From Congeria kusceri (lineage: Eukaryota; Mollusca; Bivalvia; Myida; Dreissenidae), in assembly GCA_027627225.1 (NCBI GenBank), contig JAPFQT010000387.1, forward strand, positions 62,001 through 126,000: a stretch of 64,000 bases of DNA, given 5' to 3'. This document shows, in pieces, positions 48,600-60,302 of this stretch. Position 1 is the stretch's first letter. Each line of letters begins with the position of its first letter. Under the pieces are notes generated by a model. It did not search any database, was not told where the DNA came from, and worked only from the letters and a program-made list of their open reading frames with translations. Both the position numbers and the translations under genes were made by a program.

Positions 48600-49784
48600 A
48601 GGAACATGTTTTATTTTAAACCTATTTACTTGAGCTCCATAGTGTTGAAAAGTTAAGGCATATAGAGAGACTTGCAAGCTAAGTACAGCTGGTAGTTGGT
48701 ATCTGAGAAAGACCTAAAGTTAACTTGAGTTCAGATCTTTGAGGTCCCCCATACAAAGAAACATGTTTGTACTTAAGCTTGATAGTGCTGAAAGAATTAT
48801 TGGGACACTGTTCAGTCTGTTTCCTGGGTAGAGTCACTACTTGGTGTGTGAGAAAGATCATTTAAATGCACAAAAGGTTGGGATTAAACACACGATCTCC
48901 TGATTGGAAGGTGGATACCATAGCCTTAAAAACAAATAAGTGACAATGATCCTTAAGTATGATGGAGGTACACAAGCAGAAACATACTGATTATGAGCAT
49001 TATCTGAGCTGGAATTTATCACATCATAAAGGCACTGCATGGTCAATGAGTCAATATTGAGATGATGTTGTGACCGACACTTAAGTTTACTGCAGGTTCT
49101 GATCAGAGGCAGCTAGGTTCAATGCAAACAGGTACAGTTGGTTGACATGATTTATGATGAATGCTCAGTTTATATGTTAAACATTTGTGGACAACAGGTG
49201 CCAGAGAGTCTCAACTTCTGATCATAATTAAAACCACAAAGAGGGAGGCAGTATTTCCAGTAAACCCTGCCTGCCTGACACTGACTGACCAAGAACAGTT
49301 CTGCACATGGACCCACATCCTCCATTCTTTCCTTGAATTAATGATTTCTTGATGTTCACTGTCTAGTCTAATAAATGTGATGTTTAACGCAAATTTAGAG
49401 TTACTTTTTTAGAGCGGCCTATTTGGCTGTAACGTCCTATTGCCGAAAGGCATTTTGCATGGTGGAAAACTGAAAGTTAAAATTTTTTATAAATTTCCAT
49501 TATTTGCAACAATAAACTTAAACAACACTTAAAACCGCTTAACATGTGCTGACATTTACCTAGGACATGCATTTAATTTCGATTTAAACTTTTGTATAAA
49601 TCTAAATTCATGTACAGTCTGCCATGTTTACCTTGCCTACTTTAACCCTTCAATTATGTTCCAACGAATCGGATGATAAATGTATTTATTAATAGAATTG
49701 AATGAACCAGTGAAATGACACAATCATTTCAGTGTAGCACAATATTGATTCAAGTTTACACAGTGAAGGATAGCGACATGTTCA
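48600..49784. other. Intergenic or intronic DNA, no confident gene
   Basis: Contains a diverged duplicated phrase (GAGCTCCATAGTGTTGAAAA; TTAAGCTTGATAGTGCTGAA) near 48.64 and 48.77 kb, and a tRNA-like fragment at about 48.88-48.93 kb on the minus strand. No supportable exon. Confidence 0.35.
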
Positions 49785-52700
49785 ACAAGAGCTGTCAGAG
49801 GACAGAGCGCTCCACTTTACTTGTGCTTGTCGGAGTTACTGGCATTTTTTTTGAAATACGGAAATTCCACGAAAACCATTAAAGTCAGCACATCAATAAA
49901 TTTTTTAGTAAAAGTGACCTTGACCCCACCCACCCCATATGCAATCCCAAGCAAGGTCTCCATATAAGGTATGTATGTATAAAGTTTCATAAAAATATCT
50001 CAATGCATTCTCAAGTTATTCAGCAGAAACCGTTTTCCTAGTTTTAGTAAGTGACCTTAACCCCACCCACCCCATATGCAATTCTAAGCAAGGTCTCGAT
50101 ATATGGTATCTATGTATTAAGTTTCATTAAAATATCTCAATGGGTTCTCAAGTTATTGAGCGGAAACTGTTTTTCTATTTATAGGAACAGTGACCTTGAC
50201 TTCACCCACCCCATATGCAATCCCAAGTGAGGTCTTGATATAAGGTATCAATGAATTAAGTTTTATTAAAATACCTCAATGTGTTCTCAAGTTATTGAGC
50301 GGAAACATTTTTTCTATTTTTAGTCACAGTGACCTTGACCCCACCCACCCCATATGCAATCCCTATCAAGGTCTCGCTATAATCTATGTTTGCATTTTCA
50401 TTACAATAGCTTAATCTGTTCTTAGTTAGAAAGTGTCCAGATAGCTTGTATGTAAAATTTCTAAGTGTAAAAAGGCCTATAATTTTGACAAATTTCAAAC
50501 ACGAGTTATCAAAATTGGCCTATGAGTTATATTTTAATATAGGGAATAAGTGTTCTAAGTTTGAATGAAATCCCTCAAGCCATTCCTAAGAAACCAGCTT
50601 ACCGAAAAACTTTAACCTGCCAATATAGCTTATGTAAAAGTGTAAAACGGCCCATAATTTTGTCAAATTTCAAACTAGAGTTACCAAACTTGGCCTAAAG
50701 GTTCATTTAAATGTGGGGAATAAATGTTTAAAGTTTGAATGAAATCCCTCAAGCCATTCCTGAGAAACTAGCTTACCGAAAAACTTTAACCGAGCTCAGA
50801 ACAGACACCAGGGCGAGTAGGGTATCAGGTTGTTTCGCTCCCAAGTAGTTTCCTCCCCCTAGTTATTTCGCCCCCAAGTAGTTTCGCCCCTGGTTGTTTC
50901 GCTCCCAATTATGCTTCTTAACAAAAAAAAGCAAATTGTTGTTGTTTTTTAAATTTATTTTATTCAATAATGTTAACAGTACATATGTCATATAGATGAT
51001 TTATTTATTGGTAAGTAAATTTAATATCTCGACCGGAATATATGGAAAGACACATACTGGTACATTAAATATGCAACAACTACAATAACAGTCAGAACAC
51101 TTTTGTAGGGACGAACATACAAAAAAAGGAGACAAAATTCAAGAACATCTAAGAAGGAGTATTACCCTGAAAGAAGAGCCAACATATAATAATTAAAAGC
51201 ATATGCTGTAACTTTTTATGTCAGAATCACCTGGAATAAAATACAACAAAACACAACAAATACATAACAGCACAATCACACAATCGACTCAACTGTCTCT
51301 TTTTGGCTACATAACGGGATGTACTCTGCATCGGATGGACCTTTGATCTTCGCACATCCACAAGAATGAATTTACTGCTTTTAGTACCGGTACCATTCGA
51401 AACAGCTTTGTTATTTACACTATCTCATTAGTTTTTAACAGTTAGAAATAAGCATAAACATTTTAAAGCAAAATTATAATTGCAATTTATTGGTAAAAAG
51501 AGGTCACCGCAACTTTGATGACGCTAATTCAGGGATCATCCTAGCCCAAAATTTTAGGGAGAAGTGACTTCTCCTTTTGCCGAATTCAGGGAGACGTTTA
51601 TCGATAACTGACACTGGCGCGTAAAGCTGCTATTTAGCCAATCAATCAATTGAATTATGTATAATTAATTAATTACAAAGACAACAACCTGTCGTAATGA
51701 AAGAGAAACACAAAATAGCTTAATAAGTTTTATTGGCATTAGAAACAGTATTTTCAAAAAAACAAGCACTCATGTTTATGTTTATGATAATTGATACTCA
51801 CACTTCATAAGGCAGTCACTGGTTTCCTTTAAAATAATGTAATGATATAAAGAGTTAATGTTACAATGTAAAAATTAAAATTATTAACGCCCTTGATATT
51901 TCTCCTAATAACACTACATGTTATACATCGCTCAGGTAGACAAGTACCGGTATTGTACACCACTTGGTTGCCAGCAAGCTGCACGTGGAAATCGTGCAAC
52001 ATAATTTTCCCGCTGTTAGTCGGCGCCAGAACAAAGAAACCACAGGATAATGAAATAACGTTGTAATGGTGTCGCATGTTGTTTAATTCTTTTGTTTGGA
52101 TGACGTCATTTACTACAAAATGGGAATTGGACTATCTGTTACTTTTCACACGCGGTGTTTGTTACGATTGTGTTAATTGCGGACATGGAAAATAATTGAT
52201 CAGTGTTTGTTTTAATTTTAAATTAATTGTCAGTTCATAGTCAAACATCGCAATTAAGCAAACAGCAAATATTCATAGCCTGAATATAAGTTCTTTGACA
52301 GTACGTAAAACGGTAATAATAAGTCTGAATGACAGTAAATTCTAGTGTAAACCGGCTGATCATATCCAGTGTGCACTCGCTTTCTTGGTTCCCGACAGCC
52401 ATTGCTAATAACAGATTTACTTTGAAAGAAAGTAAGCGAAGTCGGGAACCGCAATTGGAATAACCTTAGCCGATTGGTTGATTGATTAACATAATGCCAG
52501 GTCAGTGATGTGTAACAAACTTTCTCACGCTGTCTACAGATCGATTATGGATGATTGTAGCATCGTTATCTCCACAATCAGATAAACCATTACAGTAGTG
52601 GGCGCAAGATTAGAGTAATAAGCATTAGTACTGGAAATTTTCGGCAATTTTGATTTCGCTTTGATCAGATCACAGGACGAAGTCAGACACCATAAGGCGA

Positions 52701-52995
52701 CGATCTCGCCCATGTCGCCTCTAGGATAATCCCTGGCTAATTATTAAAATCAATCGTATTCCTAAATAGGTCACCGCTACTTTGATGACGCAAATTATCA
52801 AGATCAATCGTAATCCAAAATATTTGAGTTTTTTAGATGGTCCAAATAAACTGCCATTAATTTTACTCAATATGACATTAAGGAGGCGAAACTACAAGGG
52901 GCGAAACAACCAAGGGCGAAACAGGTTGGGAGCAAAACAACCTGTGATCGCGAGTAGAATAGCTTGCCTTTTCTTTGAAAAGTCCAGCTAATAAT
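49785..52995. mobile_element. Pearl-like element interrupted by a 2.1-kb TIR element
   Basis: The left end is ACAAGAGCTGTCAGAGGACA, GAGCGCTCCACTTTAC. It has four CATATGCAATCCCAAGC units and then AAACTAGAGTTACCAAACTT. The right end GGCGAGTAG...AATAGCTTGCCTTTTCTTT and AGTCCAGCTAATAA is displaced to 52950-52995 by the insertion at 50821-52949. Its uninterrupted sister is 46466-48079. Confidence 0.8.
50821..52949. mobile_element. TIR element with CAGGTTGTTTCGCTCCCAA ends, 8-bp target duplication GCGAGTAG
   Basis: Inverted ends CAGGTTGTTTCGCTCCCAA and CAGGTTGTTTTGCTCCCAA (one mismatch in 19), preceded by a weakly matched 5 bp. GCGAGTAG is duplicated exactly at 50813-50820 and 52950-52957. Each end continues as a series of GTTTCGCCCC-type words for about 60-80 bp. 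A direct repeat (AGGTCACCGC...TTTGATGACGC) occurs at about 51.50 and 52.77 kb. No transposase-like frame was seen, so it is non-autonomous. The 8-bp duplication fits hAT or Merlin, but neither assignment is firm. Confidence 0.8.
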
Positions 52996-52999
52996 GCAA

Positions 53000-53870
53000 A
53001 AGTGTGTAGCCGGTAAGTTTAAATTGGGGTTGCATCTAAAATGGAAGTGTTATTGTACAAATATTTAAGAAATATTATTGAGGAATAAATTCTCTTTGCA
53101 GGTATTTAAATTTTATTAAGAAATATTAATGTTAACCATGCCAATTCAGCGCCATGAAAGTAGCGACCGAAATCCTGTCGCTACACTATAGACATATAAG
53201 CCAACTTTCCAGCACAGTTTTGGTCTTTTGCATGTTGCGTCCCGCCAATATTGCCTATATAAAAAGTAGCTCAATATCGGCACATGGCCTACCTTTTTGT
53301 GCTTCTGTGGTTAAATGTAAACACAGTTCATGATTGCTTTGTTTAAAATTTAAAAAACGTTACAGTTACGCCATTGTTGATTATTTATTAAATGAGATTC
53401 TTAATTGTATGAGCACATTGTAACAATCAATATTTACATTTGTCACGTCATTTTAAGTGTAATGTTCGTTCATAAATTTACATGATGAAAAGTTCAAATT
53501 GCGCCCAATCTTGAAAAGACCGCAAATAGACGAAACATCTAAAACTGGGAAATTTTCTGTCACTGTTCATTACCGGCGGATCATACCGAATTTTCCCAAA
53601 CACTGTACATCATGATGATACAGTGAACAGTTACGACCATGTACGGAAATTGACGAACATGTTCCTACTCAGTATCTCTATTCCTATTAGGTCTTAATGG
53701 CTATTATTGTTACCATTTGTTTCTGTTTCGCCACATATTTGCATGCAGGTTCATGACAGGTAGAGTTTCCTTCTATAAAATCATTTAGTGGTCGGATAAA
53801 GTTCAAATTCCGCCCAATCTTGAAAACCGGAAATAGAACTTACAGGTTAGAAACCACTAAATCTTTTTTA
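53000..53870. other. Intergenic DNA with a duplicated phrase
   Basis: GTTCAAATTGCGCCCAATCTTG (about 53.49 kb) recurs with changes near 53.80 kb. No gene was seen. Confidence 0.4.
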
Positions 53871-53886
53871 ATTTCAGTCAAACCGA

Positions 53887-54120
53887 CCACAAGTTAAACC
53901 AGCTACGCGTTCAACCGGCCACAAAAAAGTGAAAGCGGCCACACAGTCATTTGAAAACAGTCAAACCGACCTCATTTTTCTGTTGTTTTTTTTCTAGAAT
54001 GATTTACTGATTTGTAAATAACATTGTGTATTGTTTGATTTTATAGTAGGAAAATACTTTTAAAAATAAAATAACGACAATAAATCTAAACATAATTGTA
54101 TTGAGGTTTCAATGTTAAAT
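53887..54120. mobile_element. Solo left end of the AGTTAAACCGGCCACAA family
   Basis: CAAACCGACCACAAGTTAAA, CAACCGGCCACAAAAAAGTG and AAAATAACGACAATAAAT line up with 56.10-56.31 kb in the same orientation over about 200 bp. No matching right end follows before the next copy. Confidence 0.6.
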
Positions 54121-55260
54121 AGCGTATTAAACGACAGAGTTTCCCTGTCCCTTGCCTTTGTATTAGATTTTGCAATTTAATTATGTTATAATAATGCATT
54201 TACAATATGTACTGAACGATCCATTTTAACAACCTAAACATAATAATCTGTTAGCCTAAGCTGCTACAAGTACACATTGATGTATTGTGCTGTGACTTCG
54301 TATTATGTTCATTCGTCATCCCTCTCATCGAGTACGGTTGGCATCTTGTGGGAGTGGCTCGGCTGTGCAGGAGCAGATTATTCTGTCTTCAAGCGAGTGT
54401 GATACCCATCACAAGATGTTCTACTATCGAGTTCTGGTAAAAATGTATGCTGCTGGCGCTTCTCATTGCGCATTTTATATCCTCACTCAGGGCTAATTCA
54501 TATGATGAAACGCACAAGCAACATACCGCTGTCTTGTAAAATCTCGTTTGTCGAATGGTGGAGACAAGAAGGTTTTGCGAATTCTCACGACAGTCTTGTA
54601 GCTGCCTTGCAACTTCGCCGGAGTTATGGTCAAAACGTACCATAACCAAAACGTACAATGTGTTGAAACAAAATATAACGTCATATATTTATTAAAGGTC
54701 TAATAAATACATGTTGTAATCAAGTATGGTTAGTTTAATAATTCAGTGTGTTAACTTTTAGTAATCAATTTGTAAAATTGATTATACATAGGAAGGCATT
54801 TGTATGGAAATTTTTAAATATCTCCAGACAAATAATAACAAAATAAATGAAGATTTTCTGACTGGACTTGTTATAAAAAGTACCGATAGGTTTTGTAAAG
54901 TGATTGTTTGAATATGTAGATTAAAAATTACATTTTGTAGAAATATATTTCATTTCCGTCACACCTGCATATTGTATGTGTGTGTGTGTGTGTGGTTGGG
55001 GGGTGTTAACTGCTAAATCGCAACATACTGCTCTGAATATGAGTTCGCTATTACTTTTCATAATTTAACATTTATTATCATGTATTTGTCTTATATTATA
55101 CTTAATACGTTTGTAATATTTTGGAATCTGTTTCTTACACAAATAAACTTACTATCTAAAATGCATCGATTACGTCTTATTACCCTGTTATTTTGACCTA
55201 CTAGTAATCATACCGATCTTCTTTGTTGTCAACACCTGAAGTGTCAAATGCATGGTAGAT
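54121..55260. other. Intergenic DNA with a short (TG)n tract
   Basis: A dinucleotide run of TG lies near 54.975-54.995 kb. Nothing else could be supported. Confidence 0.4.
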
Positions 55261-55264
55261 AAGG

Positions 55265-55825
55265 TATATGGAGAAAATCCCTCCTTGACATAATCCCTTC
55301 TGCTCATTTTTACGTACCCGGATCGAAACTCTTTCGTTGATTTTGTACAACCTGGACATAAGCCCTCACCATAAAAATATACAATATTTAAATTGTTTGC
55401 AAAAAGAAAAGGTTTTAATACAAATATATATCCTCTATTTAGCATCAACATAAGTGTGATGATTTATTTATATTATTTTACCAACAGTGGTATTATATGA
55501 AGCCATAATATAATGTTTATATTGCTACTTTTATGCAGACTATATAATTGAAATATATGTGTTAAAACTGTCCAAAGTACATATAATTGCCACAAATATA
55601 TTCAATTAATTTTAGCGTGAATGGTTGTTGTTGCATTAAGACTTCACTTCTTTAATTTTAATAAAACGCATAAAGAATCTCTGTTATCAGTGAGGGATTT
55701 TGTGCGATAGGGCGGGGGGGGGGGGGTACAATTATCGCGATGGATTATGTCCGGGTATGCAAACATGAGGAGGGATTTCGTCCGGGGCAAGGGGAGATTA
55801 TATCCGGGATTCCAAAAGCCTACCA
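55265..55825. repeat. Possible TIR element with AAATCCCTCCT...ACCCGGA ends
   Basis: AAAATCCCTCCTTGACATAA and TTTTTACGTACCCGGATCG on the left match the reverse complement of 55.745-55.81 kb (AAATCCCTCCTCATGTTTGC, ATACCCGGACATAATCC). A run of about 14 G lies at about 55.713-55.726 kb. Exact boundaries were not resolved. Confidence 0.4.
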
Positions 55826-56078
55826 TTTTACACAGTAATCAATTGGGACATGGTCTCCAGTCGATAGAATGCACCCAGATTACTTTTCAATCACACGTGA
55901 TGGACACATGTTTGTGTATAAAAAACTCAATATGTATGATAAATATGCATTGTTGCACTTTAATCATTTTAATGTGAGCTCCTTTTTGTATCACAAACTA
56001 CTTTGTATAATAAATATGCTCATTTGCTTTTTATCAAATTTTAAATTCTTGCTTGTTCATATCAACGACTTGGGCCGT

Positions 56079-58389
56079 AATAGAAGAATTACAGTTAATC
56101 CAGCCACAAGTTAAATCGGACACAAAAAAGTCAAACCGGCCACAGAGTCATTGGAAAAAAGTCAAACCGGCATCTTTTTTTTTCTAAAATAATTTTCTGA
56201 TGGAGTTAATTATATATATTTATTGTATTACTATATAAGCCAATGATATGTTATTTGATTTATAGTGAAAATAATTAAAGAATAATAAAATAACGACAAT
56301 AAATGTATGTAAATATTGTTGTATTTATTTTCTTTATTAGCATTAGACATATATCAAATACATACCAAATACATACAACGGTGAAATATCTTATTATATT
56401 ATAAAAACATAATCATGTTCACAATGTATACCTTAAAAACAACCACATTTCACTCTATAAACGGCTTAATTTGGTGAATAATGAAATATTAAATATGACT
56501 CGCTTCGTTTTCTAGTAGCTGGCCCATGAGTCGAGTTTTATATACTCCGTCACAGGCTTGACAAAATATACCGGTATTTATAGTTTATTTGATGATATCT
56601 TCTTCAGAAGAGATAATTTCCAATGTAGTAAGCGAGTACCGTAATTAACTTATAAAGGTTCGTTAAAATTCATGGGTATAAGCTGTATACACTAAAACCC
56701 CGCTTTTTTTACGACCACTTTGATTTTACGACCACCCCGCTAAAGCGAATACTTTTTAAAAGACCCGATTGTTTTCCTATATATTTCAATGGTCGCAAAC
56801 CCCGATTAAACGGGTACCCGGCTATTCCGTATTACGACCACTAATCCCAGACCGAAAGTACCAAATAATGCTCAAAATAAACCCTTTATTGCGACCACTG
56901 TCATTTGGTCGTTGACACTTAATGTCATCAATTAACAACATATGCCGTGGAGATAACATTATGCTTTGTGGTATAAAAAGGAGCGTGTGAAAATCAATGT
57001 TACAGATGTGTTGATAAGGGATTAGCACATCGACTGTGTATCAGATTACGTTAAATGACACTAGCAGACAGTTAGTGGGTAACACTGCTGAATACTGAGC
57101 CTCAATGGCCTTGTTAATCAAATTTTAATTAATTTCCGAGTTAATCTAGAGTTCATATCCCATAACTATAAGTTACACAATTTGCTTTTAATAAAGCACG
57201 TATTGAATACAAATTGGGATTTTCGTTTTCATTCATTATTCATTTATATTTTCATTAAAATTTTGAATTGCTCAAATGTTTTAATGTACTGACTCTGTGA
57301 TACCTCGATAATACGACCACCCCGCTAGTAAGACCATTTTTATTAAGACCCCCAAGTGGTCGTATTAGCGGGGTTTTACTCTATCACACCTTTTCAAAGC
57401 GTGAATGCAGAGCAACAGCTCAGGCGCGTATTTGCGTAAAAATGCAATTCTGAAACCCCTTTTACGCAATTAATTTTATACTTGATGAGTAACAAAACGC
57501 AACTGAAATACCCAGTACGCAATAAGCGGCAAACTCGGTGCGTACTAACATGGGTTTTGGACTGACATGGGTACAAAATGACCGATAGATGTGTACGAAA
57601 AATCCGAAAATGGTTAAAAAAAACCCACATATAATACAAAGCAGTTTGAGTGGAAACCATTGAAATATTCAGTAATATTATTTATTAGATCTTCTAAATA
57701 ATATCAAAACATTTTCGAATTGAGGTTGCATTGAATTGGGGAGACACCAGTGTAATCGCATATTGGATGGTTTCCGACGTCATTTAGGCTGCAAAAACAC
57801 AGAGGCAAAAATTGACAAGAATAACACTATTTAAATGTTTTGTGGCAATGTTTTGTATTGTGTTAAAAATCCGGTGTACTAAGCAGGCTGCGCCTTGAAA
57901 ACTGTTTAAAATATTTTCAGAATTTATCCAGAGTTTAGATGCTTATGTGTTGAGAACAATATGCAGGTTTAGTGTTGTGCAAAGAGAAATAATTATGTTT
58001 GTAATAAATTAAAGAAAAACATTTGCGTATTGTGGTTGTTGTACAAAATTCGGAGATCGTCTTCATCTTATACTCAATTATTTTTATTTTAATGTGGTAA
58101 CATAACTTAAAGTACTCAAATATTATTTTCAGTACTCAATTATTTAAATATGATGGGGTAATACAGAATGACAGAATCCTTACATGTTGCTCTGGTGAAT
58201 GCGTCTTAGCACCTCAGTGTGAAACAAAAACATGGTTTCATTTAAGCCAAAGTGTTAATAAATAAACTTGCATTATTTCAAAATTCATGGGTATAAGCTG
58301 TATATCACACCTACCTTTTAATGAGGCCGGTTTGGACTTTTTGTGGCCGGTTTAACTTGTGGCCGGTTTAACTTGCTTCCGTACTGGAA
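56079..58389. mobile_element. TIR element of the AGTTAAACCGGCCACAA family with 9-bp target duplication, carrying a nested element
   Basis: TTGGGCCGT occurs exactly at 56070-56078 and 58390-58398. The left end contains AGTTAATCCAGCCACAAGTT and CAAACCGGCCAC. The right end is the inverse, GTGGCCGGTTTAACTTG repeated. The internal phrase ATTCATGGGTATAAGCTGTA occurs near both the middle and the right end. The element includes the insertion at 56690-57381. A 9-bp duplication suggests a MULE-like element, but the outermost bases are poorly inverted and no transposase is present. Confidence 0.65.
56690..57381. mobile_element. Non-autonomous Tc1/mariner/pogo-like element, TA target
   Basis: The left end is CACTAAAACCCCGCT; the right end AGCGGGGTTTTACTC is the inverse with few changes. 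Subterminal ACGACCACCCCGCTA words occur at both ends. TA is duplicated at 56688-56689 and 57382-57383. Removing the element and one TA gives AAGCTGTATATCACACC, which is exactly the sequence found at about 58.29-58.31 kb. The length is 692 bp. Confidence 0.88.
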
Positions 58390-58399
58390 TTGGGCCGTC

Positions 58400-59540
58400 C
58401 ACACCCAACACTGTTGTTGTTGTAGCAATGGCGGATATTTTGATTTGGAAAAGCTGAAAAATAAGAACTCAACGTAACAGCCTGCACATAGGTAATAAGG
58501 GACATTAATGACGGTTTCTTACAACGAAACAACACACATGGAAAAATAAAATGTGTTTCACTGTTGTTAATTACGCGTCAATATCGAAAACTGAAAATGT
58601 CTGTGATTGTCTGACACGTTCTACTTTTGTTATTATGATGAATCCCAAACTCATGTTGTATAAAATCACATTTTTTCAGTTTTTTGAGATGACATTAGTT
58701 TCCTGCAAAACCTTACCACTATATGTCCATTATAAGTCAGGTTTATTTACGTTCCATTTGTCATAATGAGAAAAACCTGAACATCTGCAGGGGATTGAAC
58801 CTCCAACACGAGACACTTCAATCATGTTGCTAAAGAGCTAGCCCAACAGCAAGGCAGTTCAAAGTGTGGTATAACCGATTAGCAATAACAACAACAAGAG
58901 ATCAGGCTCAAGTTGTATCTTCAGTTGTCTGGTGTCTATTCTCCCATGAAGGGCATTCCTGTCTTAACAGTCAATCTCCAAATCCTCTCTTCTTGAACAA
59001 CAATCATACTAGTATTTATACTCATCTACAGGAAATTGGGAATGCATAACATTCAGATCAAAACATAAAGTTTGTATTATGAACACATTTACAACAATGT
59101 AGTCTTAATATTTGTATTATTATGTTTCATGCAGTTGATTCCTTTTTATTTATCTATGATGTCGCCTTCATTAATGACGTGTTCTGATGCAGCTGTATCA
59201 GGGTGCTAGGCCACTCCAGAGACATATTTACATTGCTTCTGATAGCACATAAGGGTATTGTGTTTTGCACTGAACAAATTAAATGCTGGTGTACATAAAT
59301 ATTTTCACAAACTAACTCATGTACAGGGTATAAGAAAAGATGAAGTAAAATGATGTTTTCAAGTCTACCTTTCTTAAGAAATAATTGACAGTGCTCCAGA
59401 GTCATGTTTGTTTTTATTTAGAATTGGAATGTTCTTTATTGAATATTTTAGATATTTTTAAATTGCTAGACTCAGAATAGACTGCTATTTATGTTCTGTA
59501 AAATAATCAATTACTTTGTTTTTTTAAACCGATGTTAATC
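58400..59540. other. Intergenic DNA with a tRNA-like relic on the minus strand
   Basis: 58790-58850, read on the minus strand, has GGGCTAGCTCTTTAGC and GGAGGTTCAATCCCC, spaced as A and B boxes, without pairing acceptor strands. No protein-coding exon was supported. Confidence 0.35.
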
Positions 59541-59565
59541 ATGCAATTTACGCTTTAGTGTGCAA

Positions 59566-59681
59566 GATGACTGGACTGCATCATACTGGCTTCCCAACGA
59601 CCTTCACTTGTGGTGACCGCCAACAAACAGGCTCAGAGGGGGCAGAGCTGGTAAGCCCAGGGGTCCTATTGGGTGTGTGGG
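59566..59681 (+). CDS. Weak candidate exon (unidentified)
   Basis: An AG acceptor-like sequence (ATTTACGCTTTAG) precedes the frame CKMTGLHHTGFPTTFTCGDR QQTGSEGAEL, which ends at a good donor CTG|GTAAGC. Only this frame is open. The base composition is richer in GC than the surroundings. No family was recognised. It could be a short non-coding RNA exon or chance. Confidence 0.2.
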
Positions 59682-59990
59682 GAGTAAGGGCTGTCTGTGG
59701 TGAAGATGAGGGGCACTTCCTCTCGTGCCCACACCCAGACCTAAATTAGTTCATGAGTGCCGGGTAATTTGTCAAAGCTATAGGTATCTGATGATGTCAG
59801 ATAATGATATTGATGATTAGTTCTGGTAATAATGTCCCAGCAAACTGTAATGAACTATTAATGCTATTGCACAATGTTTGATGATAATGATGGTGATGAT
59901 GATGATGAATTCAATGCAACATTAAGTATACTACTGAAAAAGCTGCTGCTGGTGTGCACACTAATCAGATATCCATCTACTTACAGGCCA

Positions 59991-60112
59991 AGAAGCAGAG
60001 ACCAGCATGAAGCACTCCAGCACCAGATGATGAGGAGGAGGATGACTGTGATAACAGGCAGAAAGAGGAGAGTAATCAGTCGTTTGTCACCTGGCACTGC
60101 CTCCCACCCAAT
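59991..60112 (+). CDS. Weak candidate exon (unidentified)
   Basis: The acceptor ATCTACTTACAG precedes GCCAAGAAGCAGAGACCAGC. The longest frame reads RPRSRDQHEALQHQMMRRR and continues ISRLSPGTASHPI to a possible donor G|GTGAAT. If spliced in phase 0 to the preceding candidate exon, the product would end after AKKQRPA. The upstream Asp-rich stretch (59874-59915) is a GATGAT microsatellite. Not a confident gene. Confidence 0.2.
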
Positions 60113-60302
60113 TGGTGAATATGGATCAGTAAGTTATGGTGCTATCACACCAGAGCCCGTCAGCACTAATTATACAAGGTCCTTAACACAACCGGGCGGT
60201 CACTCTAATACCTGGCCACGCACATCATCCCTCGTGCTTCATGTCAAATCAGTTCATACGGCGCAGCTTCTACGTATCAAGCACAATAGTGTACGCCGCT
60301 AG

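Noticed and set aside
55713..55726. G-run as a G-quadruplex regulatory site
   Set aside because: A single homopolymer run with no neighbouring gene; it may be sequencing- or assembly-sensitive.
59874..60302. 142-codon frame beginning with an Asp-rich stretch
   Set aside because: The start is a GATGAT microsatellite and the frame runs through a probable AG acceptor. At most a short internal part could be exonic.
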